From contig OZ026524.1 in NCBI GenBank assembly GCA_964019695.1, forward strand, positions 18,035,509-18,099,508: a stretch of DNA of 64,000 nucleotides. Direction: 5' to 3'. This document shows positions 32,641-44,744 of this stretch, piece after piece. A program made the translations under genes and the position numbers. The notes beneath the pieces are model-generated. The model was not told the DNA's origin, ran no database searches, and worked only from the letters and a program-made list of their open reading frames with translations. Origin of the DNA: Loripinus fragilis (Eukaryota > Mollusca > Bivalvia > Lucinida > Lucinidae). Each line of letters begins with the position of its first letter. Position 1 is the stretch's first letter.

Positions 32641-33941
32641 GTTGCAACACGTTTTGAAATAATGTAATGATTTACTTCATTTTATTTTTTTTCTTTCATT
32701 TTGCGTTAACAACGTCGACGCAAAATGAAGTAAAGATGTAAGAACAAAATCAGTACATTTTGCGTCGATATTGTGCATATCAACGCAAAAAGGAATAATG
32801 TTGCAAGAAGCTAGCTTTCTCGTATAGATAGAATCTTGAAATTTCATAGAATAAGTTTTGAAAATTAAAATTACCTATTTTTTCTTCATTTCTTGGAATT
32901 GGAAAGTTACAGACCTTATTTGACATCTTCGTTCTAATGCTGTCATTTAAGAAACTATGAAACTTAGTAATTAATACAAGGCCACTACCCCATTTCCAGA
33001 TATATCGGCCTGGTATCTCCATATTTACCCGAAGGTTTTAAGACCCACGTGTAAACAATCCCGAGGGCAACTACGGAGAAGTTGTACAGCCTGATATGGA
33101 CCTTTGGTTCTACTATATGTACATTTATCAGTCACCCCTAATATTAACTGAATTGTTTCAACATAACCTGATAAACGTTTCCTATCTCACGGCATGTTAC
33201 CTTTATCAGGTCATGATGACGTTGCACTTTTTCAATGACGTCGCCAATGACGCTGAATCAACACAGAAATAAAAAAAAATACGTCATAATCGCTAGTTTG
33301 AAGAATGTTACTGATAAATAGAATACCAGGTTCGCGTCTTTTGATATCAAGTTTACCAGGCTCGGCTTTGAGAACGCATGTTGAATCGCTCGGCAAGCCT
33401 CGCGATGTCAACAAGCATTCTCAAAGCCTTGCCTGGTAAACTTGATATTAAAAGACATTCACCTAGTATTCTCTATACTCAGGCAGGGTTTCTCAAAATC
33501 TGGTCCTTATTAGCTTTGTTCCTTATTTCTTAATTTGTTTTCGTTGTACATGTAATCACAAAAATACTAGCATACATAATTGATAAGCCTGCGAAATCAA
33601 ACGCAAGTATTGTTTTTGAGAAGCCTCTCCGACATTTCTAAATTCAACCATGTTCGACAACAATTAAAACAATTGAATAATTATGTCATCTTTTATAGCA
33701 TAAAAATGTATATCATTTAGAATAGACATCATGTCACCTGCGCAAAATGAAACAAAATAAAGTATGCCTACTATTAGCATAAAATAAAATAGTTATTTCA
33801 TTTGAACCGATGACATTAAATTGACGCAAAATGAAATAAAAACTCCAGATTATTTCATTTTGCGTCGACATTGGCAGCGTAAAATAAAATTAAAAAAGCA
33901 AAATGAAATAATTATAACATTATTTCAAAACGTGTCGTAAC
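32641..33941. mobile_element. 1.3-kb TIR element with ACGCAAAATGAA repeats
   Basis: Ends GTTGCAACACGTTTTGAAAT and ATTTCAAAACGTGTCGTAAC are inverted. Both sub-ends carry repeated ACGCAAAATGAARTAA words in both orientations (e.g. 32719, 33823, 33851). Contains the palindrome at 33318-33478. No transposase frame. Confidence 0.78.
33318..33478. repeat. 161-bp palindrome with GCTCGGCAAGCCTCGC core
   Basis: Left arm ATAGAATACCAGGTTCGCGT, TATCAAGTTTACCAGGCTCG, CTTTGAGAACGCATGTTGA; the right arm mirrors it to ACCTAGTATTCTCTAT with few mismatches. The core is at 33388-33403. Confidence 0.9.
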
Positions 33942-34261
33942 ATGGCTTCCTTTGGACTTATGTCATAAACTTCGAGATAAACCTGAGAAGAAAAATCTGA
34001 ATGTTTTTTCAAGGATTGAACACTTAATAGAATGATGAATTACTTTTAGACATAGTGACACCAACCCTTAAGATATCTATACGTACTATTTGAAGGGTGT
34101 GAAATTATTGCAGATTCTATCTGGCATTGTTGGGTTAAATATTCATGAAATAAATACTGTGGTTATTTCTAGAATAGTTTAATGCATAAAATTGACATTT
34201 TCAGTATTATTTGAAATTAATTATTAATTCGTGTGAGTAAAAGTTCTGTTCGCTTTTCAAA

Positions 34262-34635
34262 ACCTTTAAAAAGACTAGATCTGTAACTATGAACATTTTT
34301 CGATTTTTATTTCTTAAAATCATTTGTAAAAATAGAATTAAGTTATGGTTTCACAATAAACATGGTCAGTACAGCTGAAAACTGCATGGAAAAGTGAATT
34401 ATCTGATAAAAACAGGTGTTTTTCTCTTGTTTGTAATTATGTACATCCCTCCAATAATTCTAGACAGTTGATTTTTAACATAAATGCTGTTGTTTTGATA
34501 GTGATAATTTGTTAAGATTTACGAAAATGGCAAAATGTTTACCTGAATTTGAGTATTTTTACTGTATTCTTGAAAAATAGAAACTTTATTTCTAAAATTG
34601 GAAGATCAAAATTTACAGACTATGCAGCTTTAAAA
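34262..34635 (+). repeat. Repeat family H, copy 2
   Basis: See 28660-29022. It abuts the 3' side of the LINE relic at 34659-35682 (minus), so it could be that LINE's 3' UTR, though copy 1 has no LINE next to it. Confidence 0.85.
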
Positions 34636-34658
34636 ATGAAACAAGCAAGATTTGCAAT

Positions 34659-35682
34659 TCACTGGGTGATTTTACTGCAATAATTGTACACATTTGAACA
34701 TACTTTTATGACGAATAAAATAAGGCTAAATAAAGGGCATTTGATGATGAAATGAAATTCATCTTCCATTGTATCACATATTCTACATTTTCTATTTCCC
34801 TTATTTTTTGTGGCCTTGCCCACCTGCCTACGCCAATTTCTATGTGCGGATGTCCTTAGTTTTGATAAAGCTGCTCGAAATTTCTTAATATTTACTTTCT
34901 CTAAATATGGTTGAAACTGAATGATTGCTATCTCCCTATATAATGTTGCTCTACTAGATTCTGCTAAGCGATGGTGCCAATCCTGAACAAAACTATCTTT
35001 TAGCCTATCTTTAAAAATGGGTAGAAAATTGTTTATGGTACCCAACCCTTGTGCTAAACACACGTTATAGAGTCAACCCTAAATTTGAGAGTGTATTTTA
35101 ACAAAGTTTGCCCAGTTTTTAATGATATGGTTTTGGTGAATATCATTTAACATTAATTATAAATATATTTAATGTATTAATTTTCATTACAATTTATAAT
35201 TTTGAGCCAGAATTTTTTAATTACATTATGTTGTATAGTCTGTGTGTGTATAGTGTATTCTCCCTTTATTCCCCATACACAAAGTCATTTTGAGGTTTTG
35301 AATTTACGGCTAATTAGTGTGTGCAAAATTGCATGTGTACTTTTTCAATTTGATTTCATTTACAGAACCCCTAAACTTCGCTGCCATAGTTCAAAATTGG
35401 TGTTATGAATTTGTCAAATAGTTCTAGTTTATGTTTTGGTGCGATGTTTACAAATTTGTATAAATATTTGTTCAGTTTAAATATTGCTTTCTGTGCTTGA
35501 CCTGCCAACTTGCTTTGGCATTCAGTGAATGATCCAGAAGTTGTGAACACAACCCCAAGGTATGAAAATTTGCTAACTATTTCTAGCAGATAGTTATTGT
35601 AATGGAATATTGTGTTTCTGGGTAAAATTCCCTCTTTTCTCAAGTTTATTATTTTGGTTATAAGTTGACTAATATTATTCAT
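34659..35682 (-). pseudogene. Decayed LINE ORF2, C-terminal part
   Basis: Two open blocks lie in the same strand and order: 35682-35371 (post-catalytic RT segment with KFSYLGVVFTTSGSF and ITPILNYGSEV) and 35063-34659 (ending HFIIKCP after a CRIC zinc-type motif, KLRTSAHRNWRR). Between them the frame has stops; right after GSEV a Trp codon reads TAG. The linker still shows IEKVHMQFC-like and FWLKII-like traces. There is no RNase H segment, so it is a different lineage from the LINE at 1410; clade uncertain. It is 5' truncated near 35690. Confidence 0.85.
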
Positions 35683-35689
35683 CTTATGC

Positions 35690-36340
35690 CCATGTGATGT
35701 TCCACTGCCTTATAATAGATAAAGTGCAAAGTAAAGAGCAGTTTTCTTGTCTTGACCAGGCCAAATAGTATACGAGTATACTGCATATCCATACTGTGTT
35801 GACTACGTGCAGCCACTCAAAGAGCAGGAAAGGAACCTCAGAATGTATTGGATGAAGCACCGACCGATTGAAATTTGAAACTCTCAATATCTAACAGGTG
35901 GGCTTTTACAATGCTGTTGGTCTTCTACGCAGGACAATAATGAACATGACTATTGGCATAACAAACGTGCATCAAGTTATGAGATGTGGTGTAACGTGCG
36001 CCCACCAATCCACCTCTATACAACAATTCAGCAACGGAAAATAAAACAAATAATACAAATATAAGAATCCATCATGTGAGGTGGGATAGAAAAATACGTG
36101 TCGCAAATTACCGATTGGCATTACAATGACAAACGGTGATTGTGAGGGATGGATTTTTCTATCCCACCCTCACATGAATAATGGATTTTTTCTTGCTCAC
36201 CTCTGAGTACCTCAGTTTATATTGAAATAACATAAAACAGGCTTCAAGAAAATCCTGAATCCGCTGAGATGCGACATAGTGACGTCATTTTAAACAAATT
36301 ATTGCATGCTGGTTGGTCATTGCGATTTGCATTAATCGTG
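35690..36340. repeat. Non-genic, with a palindrome downstream of the GPCR
   Basis: At 36066-36187 AATCCATCATGTGAGG then TGGGATAGAAAAAT pairs with ATTTTTCTATCCCACC then CTCACATGAATAATGGATT, with a ~50-bp loop. Nothing else is recognised. The GPCR 3' UTR should lie here; no clear minus-strand polyadenylation signal was identified. Confidence 0.7.
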
Positions 36341-37723
36341 TTAAACAAACACGTCATCAACAAGAGTATCGGCGTGGTCCTCTGTTGGAATGGATGCATA
36401 CGAGTTGCACGTTGGTGATGTCGGTGTAAGCGGCACTACAACGTGTGAAGCGTCTGAGTGAACTGATTGTACGCTTGTCACATTGCTAAGAATACGATGT
36501 CGACTTGCAACTGAACTTGTGCGTGAGATAGAGGTCATAGCACTTCCGGTTCCGGAAGAACGGGAACTGCGTGAGAATGTACGTAACCTCCTTATTCCGC
36601 GCTTAAAACAGCCACATGTCGCTAAGCGATGTAGTGCCTGACGGAAATCGCGCATCATTATACAGTATACCCAGAAATTGCAATGAAACCCGATTATCAG
36701 TGCGATTTCGTATGTTGAAAAAAATACATGATTATCAAAAATGTCCAGTTGAGAGCCCATATGTTTCCTGATTACAAATGCAAGCCTGTAAGCGCAGTAT
36801 GGAATCTCTGGGATCAGGAAAATGATAACAACAAGCGTCGCTGTGATCGTGATGATTCTGTCTCTTGTCGACCGTTGTATTGGTACTCCAGGTCCCATGC
36901 TGCTCACTCGACGGCGGGCTTTGTTTAGTCCTCTCAGCGTTTTCGTTGTCAAGTATATCAGTGTCAAACAGGGTAGAAAGTGCATCAAAGCAATGCAAAA
37001 CCAGAGATAAGTACAGGCAGTATTACATGGAACGTCTGTTTTCCATCTGCATTGATTGTATCCAAGTTTGTCATCTATCAGATGGTATATATGCATGATA
37101 AAAGCCATGCCATAGATGACAACTATAGCAACAAATGTTTTCCAGAATGTACATATTCGTCCTGAGAAGAACGGGTGACATACGCACAAATATCGCTGCA
37201 ATCCCAACAACACAGTCTGCCAAATGGAAACTGTATGCAAAACTTGAGAGAAATACAGTCTGAGATACATATATGTTCTACACCACTCCGCGGAGAGAGC
37301 TTCGTGATCCAAGGCGTAGATATATATAGAGTTGGGGAGTAAAACCAGTCCAGTCAACGTGTCAGATATGGCGATGCTGATAAACAGTAGACTGGTCGAT
37401 TTACCTCTGTTCTTGCTTCCCAGAAAATAAGCAACCACCATCAGGTTAGCCAGTGTCGTGAGAATAATCAACGCAGGTCTGACGTATCCAAGAACTGCAA
37501 CCTCAAAGTCATATACAAGAAGATCATACTCATATTCAACGAACTCCCCAGTAGTGTTTTCATAGTACATGTAATAGTAATCATAATAGTCAGATGAACT
37601 GGTGTCTAATTTGTCGTCTAACACGGATAGTGTATCAACAGACATGTCTCCCGAATTGGCTTCTGTATCGTAATCGTCCACTGTGTTCATGGTATAGTCG
37701 TCCGAATAGTTTATTCTTTCCAT
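36341..37723 (-). CDS. Class A peptide-type GPCR, sex-peptide/MIP-receptor-like
   Basis: An intronless 460-residue seven-helix receptor of the plasma membrane, expected to bind a neuropeptide and signal through G proteins. Helices: TM1 about 79-101, TM2 112-133 (SIAISD), TM3 148-180, TM4 195-214, TM5 237-260, TM6 287-311 (FLIPEIP), TM7 333-354. C148 and C225 or C233 should form the usual disulphide. The DRY position is QRY (176-178, LQRYLCVCHP) and NPxxY is NFWVY (349-353); QRY..CHP and NF.VYC resemble sex-peptide/myoinhibitory-peptide receptors, by memory. The extracellular N-terminus is acidic and Tyr-rich with N-glycosylation sites NYS and NTT. The tail has Cys370/Cys372 and a Ser/Arg-rich segment. 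The ligand is unknown; it could be another orphan peptide receptor. Confidence 0.93.
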   Translation of the reverse strand: MERINYSDDYTMNTVDDYDTEANSGDMSVDTLSVLDDKLDTSSSDYYDYYYMYYENTTGEFVEYEYDLLVYDFEVAVLGYVRPALIILTTLANLMVVAYFLGSKNRGKSTSLLFISIAISDTLTGLVLLPNSIYIYALDHEALSAEWCRTYMYLRLYFSQVLHTVSIWQTVLLGLQRYLCVCHPFFSGRICTFWKTFVAIVVIYGMAFIMHIYHLIDDKLGYNQCRWKTDVPCNTACTYLWFCIALMHFLPCLTLIYLTTKTLRGLNKARRRVSSMGPGVPIQRSTRDRIITITATLVVIIFLIPEIPYCAYRLAFVIRKHMGSQLDIFDNHVFFSTYEIALIIGFHCNFWVYCIMMRDFRQALHRLATCGCFKRGIRRLRTFSRSSRSSGTGSAMTSISRTSSVASRHRILSNVTSVQSVHSDASHVVVPLTPTSPTCNSYASIPTEDHADTLVDDVFV

Positions 37724-37899
37724 ATTTCAAATATTTACACAAAAACGTATTCGAAGAGTATTATTAAAGGTGAGCACTCATTTTCTTCTATACGTTTGTC
37801 TAAGAAGGCCCTGCATGCTTACCCTAAACGTCACTCCAAAGTCTAATATACACCATCATTTCTAACACACACAAGCAATCTTGATTAATAAACAGAGTA

Positions 37900-38103
37900 C
37901 ATGAAAACCTGTGTAAAACAGCCACACTCAAAAAAGACTGCAAATCGGTTTCAAGACCATTTATCGCTTAATGCAGGTCAAAAGCATTGCAGAATGCTCC
38001 AGGGGAGCATTTTGCAATACTTTTGGCCTTCATTTAGCGACCATTTGTCATTAAGAACTTTGTTTTGTCTATTTTTGAGTGGCGTTTTACACAGGCTTTA
38101 CTG
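37900..38103. mobile_element. TA-flanked MITE family J, copy 1
   Basis: 204 bp with ends CATGAAAACCTGTGTAAAAC and GTTTTACACAGGCTTTACTG beside TA. The centre is a hairpin, GCAGAATGCTCC/GGGAGCATTTTGC. It lies about 175 bp upstream of the GPCR start codon. The pair is at 54107-54311. Confidence 0.9.
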
Positions 38104-39170
38104 TACATGTAGTGATGATTGAGCGCGAAGTTGTAAGAGTAGCTAGTCATATTCTGATATATTTGCGCCCGTACGCGGTTACGGACAATCACACTTAACT
38201 ACTAATATAAAACAATTGAAAGCCTTCTACATATACGTATGTATGAGCCTGCCCACGTTATATAGGTACTTATTAGACAAGCACAAAATCACTCTCTAAC
38301 ACTTGAAATGCTGGAAATTTTTCATTGTTTCTGTCGTCCACTGATTTTTCTCTTCAAAAATCATTCATAAATACCATCATTGAGGCCCAAGCCCGGCCCT
38401 ACCTAAATTTATTGGTGAAAACTAGATTTTTTCAGGTTTTCTGGAAAAGAAATAAAATTTTATGCATTTTTGAAAGGCGAAATGTCTTTCAAAATGTATA
38501 AAATTATATTTTTTCTAGAAAATGAAATAATCAACGAAATATATGTGTGCCTTCCCTACCTAAATTGGCAGACCCCTTACCCGAAACACATTTATTTCTA
38601 TATTTGACCTGTCTGAGTAAATCGATGCCTGGTTTCATAAAATTTTAATCAAACTGATATAGAACCAAATCAGTAATGTTTCTTTCATCTATTTAGCTCT
38701 TTATTAGGGTGTATAATGCGTCAAAGTCTGAAATCACAACAAAAGAAAGTATATATTTGGAAAGACGCGACTAGAAGCTTATCTATGCTGTAACTGCAGC
38801 AAGATGTCAACTCTTTGAGTTCATGTCAAAAGGTGAAATCGCCAATTAGCATTAAATGTTCGCATAAGTCACTGATTGAAAACCTTGTAATGTTATTATA
38901 CAATTATATATGATAGTGCACGGGTTTTCTGTACGTATAGTGCGACCAGGTAACGGACGTTGGGCGTGTCAGATAGAACACTGCCATTCACTGTCAATTT
39001 AGACTTGTCTACAGAAAATTGGGTAAAACAGCATAGGTACGTTCTAATCGTGCAAAATAACTGAACCGCAGACGACAAAGTTGACCAGCTTTATACGGTT
39101 ATGCCTGGCAAACGTTCGTAAGCAAATCTAAACAGAAAACCTAAGTTTTACTTATTTACATACTATATGT
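38104..39170. other. Non-genic, with one AT-rich hairpin
   Basis: At 38445-38525 AAATAAAATTTTATGCATTT then TTGAAAG pairs with CTTTCAAAATGTATAAAATT, flanked by CCCTACCTAAAT copies at 38396 and 38559. Probably a small element. The rest is not recognised. Confidence 0.5.
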
Positions 39171-39237
39171 GGGCCATCATCGGCCCACCTGCGAAACGCC
39201 ATTAAATGGCGTTTCGCTGGCGGGCCGATGATGGCCC
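39171..39237. repeat. Near-perfect GC-rich hairpin
   Basis: GGGCCATCATCGGCCC then ACCTGCGAAACGCCATT pairs with AATGGCGTTTCGCTGG then CGGGCCGATGATGGCCC; two mismatches in about 33 bp, almost no loop. It extends a few bases outward (ATGT/ACAT). Confidence 0.9.
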
Positions 39238-39833
39238 AACATTGAATGCTGGCTATGCAGCTTTGTGATTTTTCAGGGGATTGAAATTCAACATGATAAG
39301 GGTTCAATATCTGGGTCAAGGGGAAAGGGTACACAGATCTTTCATGAAACATTAAAACTTGTGTGATTATCGAAGGTTGATTATTTGCTTGTATACTTTA
39401 AGATACATGTACGTGTTAAAGATGCATGTACGTAAATATTTCAAACAATGTATCTGGTCTGATTAGATTCATCTGCAATGATTCGAAACGCTTCATGATT
39501 TTTCACGATATGGCAACCATAAAAATACAGGTATATAATTTTTGGTGTGGACAGTTTCACAGATGGGTGAATACGCAAACAATGCAACCTGACTAACCGA
39601 TTTCCAAATGTATTTGTCCAGGGGTTGAACTTAGCTAAGAACCGCCCAACGTCTCTTATTTGGACGGACTATATCTCATGGGCAAGCAATGAAGGATAAG
39701 GCGAGTAGTCGCTGCTTATATGCATTAAGTATGGATGCAGCTGAATGCTAAGACCTAAGATTAGAAATCAAGCTTCCCTGGATACGCCAGCACTGGCATT
39801 TATTAGATGTATTTGAGCATATGTGGTAAGTAC
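39238..39833. other. Non-genic stretch
   Basis: No feature is recognised. Confidence 0.35.
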
Positions 39834-40380
39834 TACTTGACTTTTCGCTTACTGTAAAGGCGGCGCCTCATGAATGCTTAATTAGGACTAGTCAACGTTA
39901 GACATAGGTAAAAGTTGAAAAAGAGGCGTGGTTTTATTCAAAAGTAACCGTATCATCTTGTTCCACAACCTCGTTCATTATTTAGTCTTTAAAACGCCAG
40001 CAAAATAACTGCATCTGAAAATGTCTATTTAACATAAGCAGGGAGGCAAACATTGTGGACCCAGATCAGACTGCTCCTACAGGAGCAGTCTGATCTGGGT
40101 CCACACTGTTTATCATTGAGGCTTCAAGTAGCTTAGTGGACGACCAAAAACATACATTTTGTGATTATGCGCTTTAAGGGTTAATAAATGTGAGTTCAGT
40201 GTGTAAACGGTTAGGATTATCATGAAACGCATGCACGTTTGCGCGGCTCAAAAAGCTTATTAACTCTTTACCAAATTATAAATAAAACCTGATTTCCCTT
40301 CCTTAGCAGATGAAATAGCCGAACCACACCCTGATATGATTATTAAGTTGCCGCCTTTACAGTAAGCGAAAAGTCAAGTA
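39834..40380. mobile_element. 547-bp element with perfect 31-bp TIRs
   Basis: TACTTGACTTTTCGCTTACT then GTAAAGGCGGC at the left is an exact inverted copy of the right end (40350-40380). AGTAC next to each end may be the target duplication. Inside, at 40055-40104, two perfect 24-bp arms (GTGGACCCAGATCAGACTGC then TCCT) flank a 2-bp spacer. No transposase frame. Confidence 0.92.
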
Positions 40381-40689
40381 AGTACCAAAATCTCACTCAG
40401 GCGTGTACCGGCCAAATCATTCTGTTACAATTCATCAGAAAATGGCATAAGGTCAACCATCTCAAATTCATTATTTTCCGGTAGCAAATGGACAAAGGCT
40501 ACTGATTGTCTTTTCAAGTGTTTTTTTTTCCTGTCGACAGTCAGGTCAAGCATTTTTTTTATTGAAAAACACTTAATGCGATTGTCTTTTATCAAAAGGT
40601 CACAACCAGAGTAATGTACAAAACGTACGGAAGCCTATATGTGACATTGTGTTTTGTGTTATGTCCTTTTGATTTTGGCGTTTTAACTA
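40381..40689. other. Non-genic spacer
   Basis: Nothing is recognised apart from T runs near 40520 and 40555. Confidence 0.35.
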
Positions 40690-42780
<2,091 letters not shown>

Positions 42781-42789
42781 TATGCAAAT

Positions 42790-43959
42790 TCATATATGAG
42801 CCACGACATAAGAAACCTGCATTTTGAAATGTGAGAACAAAAAGGCACTGATTAGATGTGTCCTAACATGCTGGTCAACACAATTTTTAGAGTTTAATTT
42901 CTTATTTCAAGATGCTATCACACCTCGCCTATAGAGCCAATGCTAAAAACCGTGATATATCAAACAATAATTCACAGTTTGAAAGCGCGAGGAAGACGCG
43001 CGCTAGCTGACGTCATTTGTTACAGCAAAATAACGTCAGCCATGGCGGTAGACGTTGTAACGTCGTTTCTACGCTTGAAAGACGTACTAACTTATACATG
43101 TAAATATATGCGACACAATCCAACTTTTGGTGGGACTTCCTCAGTGCAATGGCGGAAAGTTGGAAGAAGCTGAAGACTTCAAATGTATTTTCGTCGTTAA
43201 TTGTGTGTTAAAATCGAAATAGATCAGCTCTATTGCATTAATTGCTGAGTAAAAATTCACTGTTTGTCGGTCAGTTGTACGAAGATGAATCACTCGTGCT
43301 GTGCGTTCATGATTTGATCTTTTTTACAACTGACCTCCAAACAGTAAATTATTACTCAACAGTCCACTGCTAGAGCTGATCTATTTTTTAATTATAGCAA
43401 GTTTTTGAAGCTTAGAAGGCCAGTTCGAGCCCAACATAGAAAGTTGGAAAATTCGAAATTCGAAAACGAGATGTCTAGCGATAGGGCTTATTGTCACTGT
43501 TTCAATGCTTTATCAGTTTCCCAGTGGACGCACAGCTGATCTGCGCATTCGTTTACTGTAGTATGTGTAAAAATGCAATTCAGGTTGTATTCATTTTTCT
43601 ATATAAACATTTATTTGTCTATAGCTACACAGCCAAGTTTGTGTTGGACCTGTTAGAAATCCGCAATGTCAGGTTTTCTCATGATGAGGCTCATATGTTA
43701 AAGATTATACAATGCAACTACTCATATTTGGCGTGAAAACTACTGGTCTCATACAAGAATAACAAAATTAATGCAGGTACACTGAACGACTAACGAAACC
43801 TGGCACTAACGACTGAGGAAACCTGGCACTTTTCGTTTGTCTCTAACTTGTAAAGAACAAGTCCTAAGGCAAAAAGTAAAAGTTTATTTTAATAAAACTG
43901 CATCAAATGTGATTTTTATTTTAATGCATACCACCATCAGACTGCCGTAAAGTATCTGC
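42790..43959. repeat. Non-genic, with a 180-bp palindrome
   Basis: At 43210-43391 AAATCGAAATAGATCAGCTC pairs with GAGCTGATCTATTTTTTAAT; inner GAGTAAAAATTCACTGTTTG and GGTCAGTTGTA have partners. A TGACGTCATTTG..AATAACGTCAG dyad is at 43009-43039. Nothing else is recognised. Confidence 0.7.
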
Positions 43960-44350
43960 TCAACATGCTGAAATGGCTAGCACAATAAACCAGTGACCTT
44001 GACCTATGTTTTACAAGCTCCAATGGCTAGTATTTTTTATTTGTATGTCGACCCTTGTGCTCTCATCAACCAAAATGCCTAACACTATCAAACATAAGGC
44101 ATAAGGCATCCTCTCAACATCTTTAGTCAGCACGCATCTTAATCCGATGACTTTGACTTAAATTTTAAGCTCCATTGACACAGACATTTTTATGTCCACC
44201 TTCAAGATCTCGTTAAATATTGTGTCTACAATCACCAAAGCGTTAATAAGGCATCTCCTCAAAATCCTGTGTTTGTTCGGAGACATTGACCTAAACTGAA
44301 ACCAAGTTCTAATTGGTCAACACATTGACCCTTGACCTATATCTTATGCT
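43960..44350 (+). repeat. Degenerate tandem repeat, about 145-bp unit
   Basis: GTGACCTTGACCTATGTTTT, AAGCTCCAATGG, GTCGACCCTT, AAGGCATCCTCTCAACAT recur as GACTTTGACTTAAATTTTAA, AAGCTCCATTG, GTCCACCTTC, AAGGCATCTCCTCAAAAT, with a partial third unit ending GACCCTTGACCTATATCTTA. Confidence 0.6.
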
Positions 44351-44744
44351 TTATTAATAAAGGTCAACGGCCTGTGTCTCTCTTCCCCCAGGAGATGCAG
44401 CACCAACTTACGTAAAATTCACTTTCTTTGTCAAAATACACGCCCGTTTCATGTATGCTAATTACTTTGTTGTGGCTGTGTAACCAAAGTACATCGCGTC
44501 AAAGTCAGAATGCAAAAACATTTTTGCCAATCCATCTATGTTTCTCTTAATTGAAATTGAAATCATACGTTCATCTTATCGAAATTTTAAGTAATGTAGA
44601 TTGAACCTTGAAAAAATCTGTATTAACTTAATTCAGAATGAAGATTTCATTCATCTAAATAAACCAAAAAATCATTTACTTGGAAATTAAGCAACACAAT
44701 GTTAGGAACGGATACAATTAGGTTCTAGACCCTGCCCATAAAAC
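44351..44744. other. Non-genic spacer
   Basis: No feature is recognised. Confidence 0.35.

Noticed and set aside
36728..37165. Plus- and minus-strand frames of 61-87 codons over the GPCR
   Set aside because: Shadows of the receptor coding sequence.
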